A stretch of DNA of 42,836 nt from Phocaeicola coprophilus DSM 18228 = JCM 13818 (GTDB taxonomy: Bacteria; Bacteroidota; Bacteroidia; Bacteroidales; Bacteroidaceae): NCBI RefSeq assembly GCF_000157915.1, contig NZ_EQ973637.1:174506-217341 (forward strand), written 5' to 3'. Positions 1-10,297 of this stretch are shown here, piece by piece (positions within the stretch are counted from its first letter, which is position 1; the number at the start of each line of letters is the position of its first letter). The notes under the pieces are model-generated. The model was not told the DNA's origin, searched no databases, and worked only from the letters and a program-made list of their open reading frames with translations. The translations under genes and the position numbers were made by a program.

Positions 1-164
1 TGACGGTAAACTTCTCCGGCTGTCATGCCGGGATTTTCGTTGATGGTTGCGGAGACGATTTCCCAGGTAACCGAGGGATTGTCTGCAACTTGTGCGTGTA
101 AAGCCGGAAGGGCCAAAGAAGAATGTGCGTATGAACTGTTCAGGTCCAGCCAAAGTATTTTCAT
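1..164 (-). CDS. B12-binding radical SAM protein, N-terminal fragment (partial)
   Basis: The minus strand opens at ATG 162-164 and stays open for 54 codons to the window edge. The translation begins MKILWLDLNSSYAHSSLALP, which I recognise as the start of Bacteroidales radical SAM proteins with an N-terminal cobalamin-binding domain (DUF4080 group). The cobalamin domain normally fills the first 130 or so residues, so only its first strand and helix are visible and no iron-sulphur cysteines can be checked. It lies downstream of prs in the same direction but behind a strong terminator, so it probably has its own transcript. The assignment rests on N-terminal resemblance alone. Confidence 0.55.
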   Translation of the reverse strand, partial: MKILWLDLNSSYAHSSLALPALHAQVADNPSVTWEIVSATINENPGMTAGEVYR

Positions 165-200
165 GCAGGCAGAGAAGATGGGGAAGGAAAGTCTATCTAT

Positions 201-254
201 AAAAAAGGCCGTATCAAAGAAAAAAGAGAGTTGACCTCATTCTTTGATACAGCC
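201..254 (-). terminator. Rho-independent terminator of prs
   Basis: A 15-bp stem with one mismatch (207-221 with 240-254) is followed, on the minus strand, by six T residues (201-206 as A on the plus strand). It lies 17 bases past the prs stop codon. Confidence 0.9.
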
Positions 255-270
255 TTAGTAAAAGTATTTT

Positions 271-1209
271 TTAAATCAAGTATTGTGAGCTGATAGATTC
301 GTTAGTCATCACGCGGCGGATGGTCTCAGCAAACATGTCAGCGATAGACAGCTGTTTAACCTTAGCGCAACGGTTAGAGTAAGGAATACTGTCGGTAAAT
401 ACCATTTCTTCCAGCTGAGAGTTCTGTACACGTTCAGATGCAGGACCTGACATTACTCCGTGAGAAGCAATGGCACGTACAGAAAGAGCTCCGGCTTCTT
501 TCATGATGTCAGCAGCCTTGGTGATGGTACCGGCTGTATCTACCATATCGTCGATCAGAATTACATTCTTGTCTTTTACGTCACCGATGATCTGCATGGA
601 AGCAACAACATTTGCTTTTTCACGAGTCTTGTGACACAGAACCAAAGGTACATCCAGGTATTTAGCGTATGTGCTGGCACGCTTGGAACCACCTACGTCA
701 GGAGTAGCGATAACCAGATTTTCCAGATTCAGTGACTGGATGTAAGGAACGAAGATACCTGAAGCATACAGGTGGTCAACCGGAATATCGAAGAATCCCT
801 GAATCTGATCTGCGTGGAGATCCATTGTGATCAGACGGTCGATACCAGCTACGCTCAGCAGGTCTGCAACCAGTTTGGCACCGATTGAAACACGCGGTTT
901 GTCTTTGCGGTCCTGACGTGCCCAACCGAAATAAGGAACGACAGCGATAATGCTCTTTGCAGAAGCACGTTTTGCTGCATCGATCATCAGCAACAATTCC
1001 ATCAGATTGTCTGAGTTGGGGAAAGTTGACTGTACGAGGAATACATGTTGTCCACGGATAGACTCTTCGTAAGATACTGCGAATTCGCCGTCGGCAAAAT
1101 GTGTGATGTTCATGTTACCCAGCGGGCAACCCAGGCTGTTGCAGATTTTTTCTGCGAGGTATCTCGAATTTGTACCCGAGAATACTTTAAAAGGTGATGT
1201 TTCGCTCAT
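271..1209 (-). CDS. prs: Ribose-phosphate pyrophosphokinase
   Basis: The enzyme makes PRPP from ribose 5-phosphate and ATP in the cytosol, for purine, pyrimidine, histidine and NAD synthesis. The 312-residue length is typical of bacterial class I enzymes. Visible signatures are the DLHADQIQGFFDIP flexible-loop segment, the DVGGSKRA segment and the PRPP-binding loop VILIDDMVDTAGT near residue 220. The ATG at 1209 follows a good promoter (-7 box 1243-1250). It is a single-gene unit between this promoter and the terminator at 201-254. Confidence 0.97.
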   Translation of the reverse strand: MSETSPFKVFSGTNSRYLAEKICNSLGCPLGNMNITHFADGEFAVSYEESIRGQHVFLVQSTFPNSDNLMELLLMIDAAKRASAKSIIAVVPYFGWARQDRKDKPRVSIGAKLVADLLSVAGIDRLITMDLHADQIQGFFDIPVDHLYASGIFVPYIQSLNLENLVIATPDVGGSKRASTYAKYLDVPLVLCHKTREKANVVASMQIIGDVKDKNVILIDDMVDTAGTITKAADIMKEAGALSVRAIASHGVMSGPASERVQNSQLEEMVFTDSIPYSNRCAKVKQLSIADMFAETIRRVMTNESISSQYLI

Positions 1210-1242
1210 TGTGTAATTAGATATATTTCCTTAATAATGATG

Positions 1243-1274
1243 CAAAGTTACGCCATTTCTTCAAGCCGGACAAG
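1243..1274 (-). promoter_or_regulatory. prs promoter
   Basis: The minus strand has TAACTTTG (plus 1243-1250), an exact TAnnTTTG -7 box, and CTTG (plus 1271-1274), a 3/4 match to the -33 TTTG, separated by 20 bp. The box ends 34 bases upstream of the prs ATG. Confidence 0.7.
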
Positions 1275-1300
1275 TTTTGTCCTGAAAAAATGTATCTGAC

Positions 1301-1909
1301 TTAGTCGGCCAGCCGCTTTAATTTGCGGAAGTGGGCGATCAGTTCCTGATAATTGTAGTCGTAGGCCGGATCAAATTTGTTCCAGAGAGTTCCCATGATG
1401 GCAGCACCTCCGAATCCGAAATCCTTGACGCGAAGTAAATTGTTTTCGTCAATGCCTCCCAATGCAATGACCCGGCGGTCGATAATGCCGTTCTTGACTG
1501 CAGACCGGATTTCTTCTGCTGTGTATCCCGACTTATAATCTTGTTTGGAAATACTGTCAAAGATCGGACTCAGGAATACGTAATCGCATCCCGGTTTGTA
1601 TTGTTTCACTTCCTCCAGTGAATGACAGGAACAGCTGATGTGGCCGGAATAACAGGCAGGAGGTTCCGGATTTCTCCGGTTCAGATGGATTCCTTTCAGG
1701 TTATATTCTTTTTTCAGATAGAAATGCCCATGAACGACGATTCGTTTGTGATATTTTTCAGGAATGAGCGTAAGCAGACGTTCCGCATAGACCGGCGCAG
1801 TGTCGGGCTTACGCAGATGAAGGATATCAAGCCCTTCATCAAACAGAGTGGTCAGAATCTTGTCTTCTTCCACAAAATACGTGGGAGTCGTTATCAGTAT
1901 TAATTTCAT
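1301..1909 (-). CDS. TenI/ThiE-family protein (second thiamine phosphate synthase-like)
   Basis: The 202-residue protein has the TIM-barrel pattern of the ThiE/TenI family: LHLRKPD after strand 2, HLN near residue 76, a CHSLEEV helix and the phosphate-binding GGI loop near residue 152. It lacks the longer ThiE active-site segment seen in the other copy at 6331-6966, so the TenI role (thiazole tautomerase) fits better than true coupling activity. It is the last gene of the leftward thiamine cluster, 43 bases behind thiF. A TACCTTTG box in that gap suggests it may also be transcribed alone. The tautomerase assignment is an inference. Confidence 0.8.
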   Translation of the reverse strand: MKLILITTPTYFVEEDKILTTLFDEGLDILHLRKPDTAPVYAERLLTLIPEKYHKRIVVHGHFYLKKEYNLKGIHLNRRNPEPPACYSGHISCSCHSLEEVKQYKPGCDYVFLSPIFDSISKQDYKSGYTAEEIRSAVKNGIIDRRVIALGGIDENNLLRVKDFGFGGAAIMGTLWNKFDPAYDYNYQELIAHFRKLKRLAD

Positions 1910-1928
1910 GTAAACACAAATTAAGCCG

Positions 1929-1936
1929 CAAAGGTA
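1929..1936 (-). promoter_or_regulatory. -7 box before the TenI-like gene
   Basis: The minus strand carries TACCTTTG, an exact TAnnTTTG, 19 bases upstream of the TenI-like ATG. I see no clear TTTG -33 box at the right distance, so this is a possible internal promoter. Confidence 0.4.
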
Positions 1937-1952
1937 ATAATTTGTTTTAAAT

Positions 1953-2660
1953 TTAAAGCATTATTGTGTATGATTCCATGGTGCGGAGATCAATTTGCCA
2001 TAGTTTCCCGCTTAATACTTCTCCGTAACCCCCGATGATTTTCATGACTTCGTTGGCTTCCATGCAGCCGATTACTCCCGGAGTAACTCCTAATACTCCT
2101 TTGAAAGGGGCAGGCATGGCAAGCATTTCTTCTTCATCGGGATATAAGGTACGGTAGTCAGGGCCTCCCTGGTAGTTGAATACGGATACCTGTCCTTCGA
2201 AAGCCAGAATTGCACCATATACATAAGGACGTCCCCAGTGGGCACATGCGTCGTTAATTATGTATCGGGTGGTAAAATTATCACAACCGTCCACGACGAT
2301 GTCATAGTTGGCAATCAGTGATGCGGCATTCTCCTTCGTGAGCCGTGTGGGATAGGCATTGATCCGAATGTCATGATTCAGGGCCTGCAGACGCTTTTGT
2401 GCCTGTAAAGCTTTGGAGAGACCGATTTCGTCTTCTGTATAAAGCACCTGACGCTGCAGGTTGCTTTCGCTTACGACATCATCATCAACCAGTCCGATCG
2501 TACCAACACCCGCACCTGCCAGATAGAGGGCGATGGGGGAACCAAGTCCCCCAACGCCGACAATCAGTACACGGGCTTTGCTGAGTTTCTCCTGTCCGGT
2601 CTTGCCGATTTCCGGAAGGATTATCTGCCGGTTATAGCGCTCCATGTTTTCTGTCTTCAT
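1953..2660 (-). CDS. thiF: ThiF-type sulphur-carrier adenylyltransferase
   Basis: ThiF adenylates the C-terminal glycine of ThiS so that sulphur can be loaded for thiazole synthesis. The protein shows the Rossmann motif VGVGGLGSP, the DDDVVSESNLQRQ nucleotide-binding segment and the GCDNF loop of the E1/MoeB/ThiF superfamily. No paired CxxC zinc site is visible, unlike many ThiF/MoeB proteins. A longer frame opens at 2705, but the ATG at 2658-2660 overlaps the thiH TGA as ATGA and gives the usual N-terminus ending in MERYNRQ, so I use it. It acts with thiS, thiG and thiH in the same operon. The MoeB role cannot be excluded, but context argues for thiamine. Confidence 0.92.
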   Translation of the reverse strand: MKTENMERYNRQIILPEIGKTGQEKLSKARVLIVGVGGLGSPIALYLAGAGVGTIGLVDDDVVSESNLQRQVLYTEDEIGLSKALQAQKRLQALNHDIRINAYPTRLTKENAASLIANYDIVVDGCDNFTTRYIINDACAHWGRPYVYGAILAFEGQVSVFNYQGGPDYRTLYPDEEEMLAMPAPFKGVLGVTPGVIGCMEANEVMKIIGGYGEVLSGKLWQIDLRTMESYTIML

Positions 2661-3790
2661 CCTACGGTCTTGAATAAATCGAAGGAAGCATCCCAATCCT
2701 TCCATACAGGTTCACGTCCCAGAGCCTTCAGGGCTTTCTCCACTTCCACAGCCTTGCGTTCATCGCTGACATGGAATTGTTCCAGGGCCTGAGGATAGGT
2801 GTAATATCCGCCCGGCTCCGTTTTGCTTTCGGCACTCATGGTGGTTACTCCTAATGTTGCCATGTGATCGCGGATGTTGGCCGGTTCACGGGTTGAATAG
2901 GAGATGTCCACGTCGTGATCAAATATTCGCATGGCGAATGTAACCTGAGCCAGTTCCCGGTCGCTCATGATGACATTCGGCTGGAAACCTCCGTTTTCGG
3001 AAGGACGCATACGGGGGAAGTTGACGCTATACTTGGTCTTCCAGTAATGTTTCTGGAGGTAACGCAGGTGATAGGCCATCATGGTGATATCCGTCCGCCA
3101 TTCCTTTTCCAGTCCGATCAGGACACCCATACCGATGGAATGTACGCCGGCCTGTCCCATCCGGTCGAAACCATTGACACGCCATTCGAATTTGGATTTC
3201 ATGCCCCGCGGATGATAAATGTTGTAATGTGCCTTGTTATAAGTTTCCTGGAAGCAGATTACTCCATTCATTCCATGCTTGATCAGTTCCGCATATTCTT
3301 CCGTTTTCAGAGGCATGACTTCAATCTTCAGATTGGAAAAATAAGGTTTGGCCAGATCGAGTGCCCGGGCAATGTAAGGAACCCCCGCCTTGGCCGGATT
3401 CTCTCCGGTAACAAGCAACAGGTTCTCAAAAGGAGCCAGTTTCTTGATGGCCTTGTATTCGTTTTCGATTTCCTCTTCTGTCAGAATGGTACGCTTCATG
3501 GGATTGCTGATGTGGAAACCGCAATAGACACATGAGTTGGTACATGAGTTGGTGATATAAAGCGGAATGAACATGGAGATAGTCCGTCCGAAACGTTCTT
3601 CGGTATATTTGCGACTCAGCCGGGCCATTGTTTCCAGATACGGTTCTGCTGCAGGCGAGATCAGTGCCATGAAGTCGTCTATATCGCAATGTTCTTTAGC
3701 CAAGGCGCGGCGTACATCAGCGTCTGTCTTCGACAGGATGCGTTCCGTCGTTTCGTCCCAGGATATTTTTTCTAATTCTTCGCTAAACAT
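2657..3790 (-). CDS. thiH: 2-iminoacetate synthase ThiH
   Basis: ThiH is a radical SAM enzyme that cleaves tyrosine to dehydroglycine (2-iminoacetate) for thiazole formation in anaerobes. The 377-residue protein has the cluster motif CTNSCVYC (Cx3Cx2C) near residues 83-90 and the LLLVTGE segment that follows it. Its stop overlaps the thiF start by ATGA, which suggests translational coupling. thiC lies 13 bases upstream. Use of ThiH rather than ThiO fits an anaerobic host. Confidence 0.96.
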   Translation of the reverse strand: MFSEELEKISWDETTERILSKTDADVRRALAKEHCDIDDFMALISPAAEPYLETMARLSRKYTEERFGRTISMFIPLYITNSCTNSCVYCGFHISNPMKRTILTEEEIENEYKAIKKLAPFENLLLVTGENPAKAGVPYIARALDLAKPYFSNLKIEVMPLKTEEYAELIKHGMNGVICFQETYNKAHYNIYHPRGMKSKFEWRVNGFDRMGQAGVHSIGMGVLIGLEKEWRTDITMMAYHLRYLQKHYWKTKYSVNFPRMRPSENGGFQPNVIMSDRELAQVTFAMRIFDHDVDISYSTREPANIRDHMATLGVTTMSAESKTEPGGYYTYPQALEQFHVSDERKAVEVEKALKALGREPVWKDWDASFDLFKTVG

Positions 3791-3803
3791 GTTTTTCTAT
3801 TCC

Positions 3804-5537
<1,734 letters not shown>

Positions 5538-6314
5538 TTATTCATTCAGAAAACTTGTCAGAGGAGAGCTGGCTTCTGCTACGAAACTGTCAGCCTGGGT
5601 TCCCAGTCCGGCTTCATAAGCCCGGCGTCCGGAGATCACAGCTTCCTTGAAGGCCTGGGCCATAGCTACCGGATCGCCGGCAACGGCAATGGCTGTATTG
5701 ACCAGACAAGCGGACGCTCCCATTTCCATGGCTTCCGCTGCATGGCTGGGTGCACCGATTCCTGCATCGACTACGACGGGAATGTTTGCCTGTTCGATGA
5801 TGATGCGCAGGAAGTCACGTGTCTGTAATCCTTTGTTTGTTCCGATAGGAGCACCCAGAGGCATTACGGTTGCAGCTCCGGCTTCTTCCAGGTGTTTGCA
5901 CAAGGTCGGATCGGCCTGGCAGTAGGGAAGTACCACGAATCCCATCTTAACCAGCTTTTCCGTAGCTTTCAGTGTCTCGACAGAATCGGGGAGCAGATAG
6001 CGCGGATCCGGATGGATTTCCAGTTTCAGCCAGTTTGTTCCGAAGGCTTCGCGGGCCATCTGGGCTGCAAAGATTGCTTCCTCGGCATTGCGTACGCCGC
6101 TGGTGTTTGGCAGCAGCTGGATATGAGGATGAAGAATATGCTTCAACATGTCATCTTCTTTGTTTTCCAGTTCAATGCGTTTCATGGCAACAGTCACCAT
6201 TTCTGTATCTGAAGCCAGAATTGCTTTTTCCATCAGATCGTTTGAGTTGAACTTTCCGGTTCCTAAAAACAGGCGTGAATGGAATTCACGTCCGGCGATG
6301 ATAAGTTTTTCCAT
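5538..6314 (-). CDS. thiG: Thiazole synthase ThiG
   Basis: ThiG condenses deoxyxylulose 5-phosphate, dehydroglycine and ThiS thiocarboxylate into the thiazole phosphate. The 258-residue protein has the LFLGTGKF start, the [14 protein letters not shown] segment, [16 protein letters not shown] and [19 protein letters not shown] typical of the family. The ATG at 6314 is 16 bases behind the thiE stop. It sits between thiE and thiC, and its partners thiS and thiH are in the same operon. Confidence 0.97.
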   Translation of the reverse strand: MEKLIIAGREFHSRLFLGTGKFNSNDLMEKAILASDTEMVTVAMKRIELENKEDDMLKHILHPHIQLLPNTSGVRNAEEAIFAAQMAREAFGTNWLKLEIHPDPRYLLPDSVETLKATEKLVKMGFVVLPYCQADPTLCKHLEEAGAATVMPLGAPIGTNKGLQTRDFLRIIIEQANIPVVVDAGIGAPSHAAEAMEMGASACLVNTAIAVAGDPVAMAQAFKEAVISGRRAYEAGLGTQADSFVAEASSPLTSFLNE

Positions 6315-6330
6315 TTATGTAAGGTTTTAG

Positions 6331-6966
6331 TTATTTATACGTTCTGTATTTTCGGATTTCTTCCAGAATGCGGTGAGTTTCTTCTGCGGGAGAGTCTGCA
6401 CGCAGGATCGTTCCGCTCAGGGCGATGCCTGACACGCCGGTTTGCATGATGGCCGGTATGTCATCGCAGGTAATGCCTCCAATTGCAACGATGGGGAGCT
6501 CTATGTGCTCCTGTTTCATGGTTGCAACGATGTTCCGGTACCCGTCGAGTCCTAAAATAGGGCTGAGATTCTTTTTGGTCGTCGTGAAACGGAAAGGGCC
6601 GCATCCGATGTAATCGGTACCTGCCTGATGAAGGCGGCGTACATCTTCTATGGTATTTGCCGTGCCGCCGATGATGAACTGTTTGCCCAGAATCTTCCGG
6701 GCTTCATCTACGGGCATGTCGTTTTTGCCCAGATGTACCCCGTCGGCTCCGGTCTTGCGCACAATTTCCACATGATCATCAATAATGAATGTAGCTCCAT
6801 GCTCGCGGCAAAGAGGCAGGATGCGCAAGGCTTCCCGGGTGATCTCTGCTTCGGATGCATCTTTCATGCGCAGCTGGATCCAGCGGCAACCGCCTTTGAG
6901 AGCCATGCAGGCCGAATCGAAGTAGGAATAGCGGTCAGTGTAATGAGTGATGAATTGTAATTCCAT
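6331..6966 (-). CDS. thiE: Thiamine-phosphate synthase ThiE
   Basis: ThiE joins HMP-PP and thiazole phosphate to form thiamine phosphate. Visible are WIQLRMKD for pyrophosphate binding, HLGKNDMP, and the TTKKNLSPILGLDGY loop. A GTG at 6981 extends the frame five codons, but the ATG at 6964-6966 has a GGAGGA ribosome site made of the last codons of thiS, so I start there. It is the second gene of the operon, after thiS. Confidence 0.95.
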   Translation of the reverse strand: MELQFITHYTDRYSYFDSACMALKGGCRWIQLRMKDASEAEITREALRILPLCREHGATFIIDDHVEIVRKTGADGVHLGKNDMPVDEARKILGKQFIIGGTANTIEDVRRLHQAGTDYIGCGPFRFTTTKKNLSPILGLDGYRNIVATMKQEHIELPIVAIGGITCDDIPAIMQTGVSGIALSGTILRADSPAEETHRILEEIRKYRTYK

Positions 6967-6970
6967 GACT

Positions 6971-7171
6971 TTATCCTCCACAGGCTGCTTTAATGATGAC
7001 CAGACTGTCTCCGTCTTTTACGGTCTGTTCAGCCCATTGGGCGCGGGGAATCATTCGGTTGTTCAAGGCGATGGCTACTCCCTGAGCCGGAAGTTCCAGC
7101 TGACGGGCCACATCAGCCAGGGTATTTCCTTGTGTCAGTTCGGTCTCTTTGTTGTTTACCAGTATCTTCAT
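6971..7171 (-). CDS. thiS: Sulphur carrier protein ThiS
   Basis: This 66-residue ubiquitin-fold protein carries the sulphur used by ThiG. It ends in the required Gly-Gly (KAACGG, then TAA). It is the first gene of the thiamine operon. Its leader of about 80 bases begins at the TPP riboswitch. Its final codons double as the thiE ribosome-binding site. Confidence 0.96.
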   Translation of the reverse strand: MKILVNNKETELTQGNTLADVARQLELPAQGVAIALNNRMIPRAQWAEQTVKDGDSLVIIKAACGG

Positions 7172-7254
7172 AATTTAATTGCTTTAAAAGTATGAAGTAA
7201 ATCCAAAGAGTGCTCTAGCAGGGAGAGGGCAGGAAAAATATGCCGATAAGCAAC

Positions 7255-7327
7255 AATCCCTTCGTCGGTGCTAACCGCATCAGGTTCGTAGGGTATGATC
7301 TCAGCCCGTCAGGTAGGGCACCCCTTT
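7255..7327 (-). promoter_or_regulatory. TPP riboswitch (thi box)
   Basis: On the minus strand the leader contains the TPP aptamer core: GGGGTGCC, then GGGCTGAGAT, ACCC, GAACCTGATGCGGTTAGCACC and CGAAGGGA. It lies about 85 bases upstream of thiS, so thiamine pyrophosphate should turn the whole operon down. The segment between aptamer and thiS shows no clear terminator hairpin with a T run, so control may act on translation of thiS. Confidence 0.96.
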
Positions 7328-7340
7328 GTTTTACTTGCTG

Positions 7341-7349
7341 GCAAAGGTA
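7341..7349 (-). promoter_or_regulatory. -7 box of the thiamine operon
   Basis: The minus strand reads TACCTTTGC just upstream of the riboswitch aptamer, an exact TAnnTTTG. A start about 6 bases downstream would place the aptamer at the 5' end of the mRNA. The -33 region has no good TTTG. Confidence 0.6.
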
Positions 7350-7496
7350 GTTAAAAGTTTGGAACGTGGGACGGTTTTAGTGCTTTTTTAACGTGAGTTC
7401 AACATAAAATCCTGCAGCTGCTCCACCTTCGCAAGGTTCGTTACGTGCTTACCGATGCTTCGGCCGGTGCAGAAGGATGTTATTTCTGTATCGATT

Positions 7497-7571
7497 TCCA
7501 GCTGCAAGTCGATTGATTTTCATTTGGAAGTTGATTGATTGCCTGTTGGAAATCGATCGACTTCGCCTTGT
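7497..7571. repeat. Degenerate repeat in a 320-bp gene-free gap
   Basis: Between the thiamine promoter and the next gene (7350-7666) I see no gene. The only structure is about three imperfect copies of a roughly 24-bp unit built around AGTCGATTGATTTTC, AGTTGATTGATTGCC and AATCGATCGACTTCG. No function is evident. Confidence 0.45.
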
Positions 7572-7666
7572 CAGTCAGACAAAATGTCCTCAGTCTGGAG
7601 GCGCAGGGTGCGGTGAAACCTCTTTTAAGTTCACAGAACATGATGTCAGTCGGTGGCGGAACATAT

Positions 7667-8341
7667 TTAAGGGTTGTCGCGGAACAGCTGTACTTTGACG
7701 CCGAAAGAGAAACGCAGAATGTCTTTCATGCTCAGACTGCTGTTGGTTGCTTTACTGACCAGATACAGTTCGCACGTACTCACTTCGTAGAAGAGAGAGA
7801 CAGAACGGAGCAAGTCATGTTCCGGACTGAATGCAACTCTCTGTCCGATGAAAATATACGGACGCAGTTTGGTGCTGAATTTGTAGTAACGGTTCGGATA
7901 ACGTCCGGGTTCTTTCTTCCAGAAATCTTCTCCGGCTATCGTTGTCACATATAAGCCGCAATAGAAAGGTTCTATGGCCCAGTGTCTGTCGAAACTGACA
8001 CTCCAGGGGATGTAGTTCTGCTTGACGGTAAAGGTCAGTCTGAACTGATCCGCATATTTTCTGGGGAGATATCCGACCAGAAAGTCGGTTTCCCACTGAC
8101 ACCGTTTCCCATAATCCCATCCCACGCCGAAGGCTGTCACGCCCATTCCTCCGGCATATTGCATTTTGGCATGCGTAGGCTTCAGCCTTTCCCATCGTTC
8201 ATATTTCAGGTGTACACGCTTATCCCATTTCCTTTCCTGCTTCAGCGTCAGACTGTCTGCCGGTGCGGTTGTCTGTGACAAGGTGAAGAGAGGGAGCAGG
8301 CAGAAGGCGGATAATCCTGTTTTAATAATTGACCACTTCAT
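7667..8341 (-). CDS. Predicted outer-membrane beta-barrel protein
   Basis: I do not recognise a named family. From the ATG at 8339-8341 the protein starts MKWSIIKTGLSAFCLLPLFTLSQ, a clear Sec signal peptide. The rest alternates polar and aromatic residues with Trp/Tyr-rich strands and ends in a VKVQLF-type strand, as outer-membrane barrels do. Upstream ATGs in this frame would bury the signal peptide, so I choose the internal start. It overlaps the end of the metallophosphoesterase gene by 20 bp, so the two are probably cotranscribed and work in the envelope. Confidence 0.65.
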   Translation of the reverse strand: MKWSIIKTGLSAFCLLPLFTLSQTTAPADSLTLKQERKWDKRVHLKYERWERLKPTHAKMQYAGGMGVTAFGVGWDYGKRCQWETDFLVGYLPRKYADQFRLTFTVKQNYIPWSVSFDRHWAIEPFYCGLYVTTIAGEDFWKKEPGRYPNRYYKFSTKLRPYIFIGQRVAFSPEHDLLRSVSLFYEVSTCELYLVSKATNSSLSMKDILRFSFGVKVQLFRDNP

Positions 8342-9149
8342 ACAGGTATTCATTTTCTTTAAGGGTAAAACGGAGGTACGCCCGTTTCTTGGCGCAGGTA
8401 CATTCATAATATAAAATGCCGTCATCGAAAAAATCATTTACCTGGATACTGTGTCCGTGTCCGTAAACACAGAACTGCAGGCCCGGGAACTGGCGCAGAT
8501 ACAGCTGAAACACTCTGGCCACATTGTTGTTGAACTGTTCGGAATACGGTCCGGCATGCATGGCAACGATTGTTCTGCGTATGTCGGGTGAAAGGTTTTT
8601 CAGCAACTTTTCCAGAAAAGAGAAATCCGGAATGGCATCTGAATAATCGAACTCCAGCGCATTGGTATTTAAGCAGATAAAAAGAACGTCTCCGGCGGTA
8701 AATGAAAAGTTTTCTTCTCCGAAAATACGGTTGAACACCTCTTTCCCGGTTGCCAGACAGTCGTGGTTGCCCAGCAGACAGACATAAGGAACGGAAAGAC
8801 CGTTCAGGATGTCCCGCTGCTTCTCGAATTCCAGTTTCATCCCGAAGTCGGACAAATCTCCCGTATGGACAACAAAGTCGATGCCTCCTTTCTCATTCAT
8901 GTCGGCCACGGCGTCTTCCGTCTCGTCATACCATCGCTGGGTGTCGCTGATGACGGCAAATGAGAATTCCTTTTTCCCATCGAGTGCCGTTTCAATGCGT
9001 TGAATATTTCTGGCATTGACCTCTGTTTCACCGTCAATGTCGAGATCGTACGGATGATACTCAATCATGTCGCAGGCCTGCAAGAGTCCGGACAACGGCA
9101 AAAGCAGCGCGAACAGGTATCGTATATAAAGAGTTTTGCTGATTTTCAT
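8322..9149 (-). CDS. Calcineurin-like metallophosphoesterase lipoprotein
   Basis: The 275-residue protein has a lipoprotein signal ending in LLQAC (Cys 26), so it is likely anchored in the envelope. The metal-binding blocks of the calcineurin-like fold follow in order: SDTQ (Asp, with Gln at the usual His site), GDLSD, GNHD, a later MHAGP histidine and GHGHS. The Gln in block 1 is a known variant but could change metal affinity. The substrate cannot be told. The downstream gene overlaps it by 20 bp and encodes a likely outer-membrane protein. Confidence 0.85.
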   Translation of the reverse strand: MKISKTLYIRYLFALLLPLSGLLQACDMIEYHPYDLDIDGETEVNARNIQRIETALDGKKEFSFAVISDTQRWYDETEDAVADMNEKGGIDFVVHTGDLSDFGMKLEFEKQRDILNGLSVPYVCLLGNHDCLATGKEVFNRIFGEENFSFTAGDVLFICLNTNALEFDYSDAIPDFSFLEKLLKNLSPDIRRTIVAMHAGPYSEQFNNNVARVFQLYLRQFPGLQFCVYGHGHSIQVNDFFDDGILYYECTCAKKRAYLRFTLKENEYLYEVVNY

Positions 9150-9322
9150 GATGCTTGCATTTTATTTGCAAAGGAAAGGATAAAAAAGAAAACGAATGGT
9201 ATTCAAAAGTCGGTAAAAATGTTCCAAAAAGTAGGACTTTCTGAAAAATCATTATTTTTAGGTATTTCAGAACTCTCTTTCTTGCTCTTACTTTGCAATG
9301 TCAAATCAAGAAAGAATAAGAT

Positions 9323-9829
9323 ATGAAAAAGACTGGAATTTTTTATGGATCAACGACTGGCACTACGGAGTCTGTTGCCGGCCGGATCGCCGATGTTTTG
9401 GGCATTTCCTCTGCGGATGTCCACGATGTAAGCAAACTGACAGCCGAACTTGTTTCCGGTTATGAAGTTCTTCTGCTCGGAACCTCTACATGGGGAGACG
9501 GAGAGTTGCAGGATGACTGGTATGATGGTGTCAAGGTGCTGAAGGGAATGGATTTGTCTGACAAACTGGTCGGCTTGTTCGGATGTGGGGATTCGGAGTC
9601 CTATCCGGATACTTTTTGTGACGGAATGGGAATCCTTTATGGAGACCTGAAGAATTCCGGTTGTCGCTGGATAGGTGCCGTTCCTGCACAGGAATATACT
9701 TATGCTTCTTCCATCTCCGTGATTGACGGGCTTTTTGTAGGTCTGGCTCTTGATGAGATGAATGAAAGTGATCAGACGGATACCCGCATTGCTTCATGGG
9801 CGGAAATACTGAAAGCGGATCTGGTATGA
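9323..9829 (+). CDS. fldA: Flavodoxin
   Basis: The 168-residue protein is a long-chain flavodoxin, an FMN electron carrier. Visible are the phosphate-binding loop YGSTTGTTE (residues 8-16), the first isoalloxazine loop [13 protein letters not shown] (57-69) and the second loop [15 protein letters not shown] with its stacking Tyr. A near-match -7 box (TTACTTTG) lies about 30 bases upstream. Its stop overlaps the start of the DUF2023 gene by ATGA. Confidence 0.95.
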   Translation: MKKTGIFYGSTTGTTESVAGRIADVLGISSADVHDVSKLTAELVSGYEVLLLGTSTWGDGELQDDWYDGVKVLKGMDLSDKLVGLFGCGDSESYPDTFCDGMGILYGDLKNSGCRWIGAVPAQEYTYASSISVIDGLFVGLALDEMNESDQTDTRIASWAEILKADLV

Positions 9830-10194
9830 TTGCTCCTGATATAAATCCTGTAGAGCTGAAGGTTTTCCTGAACCATATTTATGAACTCAAGAAAGGTGTG
9901 CGGCAGATGGTTCTTTATACAACTAACAGGAAGTATGAAGCATTTGCTGTACGCCGCTTGAAAAGTCAGCGTATTCGTTTTGTCATTCAGCCTGTTGATG
10001 AGGAACGGATCAATCTGTTTTTCGGCAAACCGGAATGTATCGATGCTATCCGTATGATGGTGAACCGTCCGCTGAATCTGTTGACGCCGGAAGAGGATTT
10101 CATCTTGGGAGCCATGTTGGGATATGACATCTGTGCGCAGTGTAAACGGTATTGTGACCGGAAGATACGGCGGAGATGTCTGGCTGAAAGCTGA
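9826..10194 (+). CDS. DUF2023 family protein
   Basis: A small cytosolic protein (122 residues from the ATG at 9826) that I recognise as DUF2023, of unknown function. A longer frame opens at 9796, but the ATG at 9826 overlaps the flavodoxin TGA (ATGA), which decides the start. It has a Cys pair with a third Cys near the end (CAQCKRYC). The tight coupling to flavodoxin suggests a role in flavodoxin folding, FMN loading or electron delivery; that is inference from context. Confidence 0.8.
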   Translation: MIAPDINPVELKVFLNHIYELKKGVRQMVLYTTNRKYEAFAVRRLKSQRIRFVIQPVDEERINLFFGKPECIDAIRMMVNRPLNLLTPEEDFILGAMLGYDICAQCKRYCDRKIRRRCLAES

Positions 10195-10261
10195 GATAAC
10201 AGGGTAAAGCTGCTTTGGGAAAAGGGCAGGGCACGGGCGGCTTCGCATTTGAACGTTGATT

Positions 10262-10293
10262 TTTGTGCGATCATTTTTTTCATCGTATATTTG
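10262..10293 (+). promoter_or_regulatory. Promoter of the DUF454-pabB-pabC operon
   Basis: TTTG (10262-10265), a 20-bp spacer and TATATTTG (10286-10293) make a perfect Bacteroidetes promoter. The -7 box ends only four bases before the ATG at 10298, so the mRNA would be nearly leaderless. Confidence 0.8.
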
Positions 10294-10297
10294 CGCC

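Noticed and set aside
25..234. 69-codon plus-strand frame at the left edge
   Set aside because: It is antisense to the radical SAM start and ends in the prs terminator.
9061..9252. Small minus-strand frame upstream of the metallophosphoesterase
   Set aside because: It overlaps the phosphoesterase signal peptide in another frame and the promoter region.
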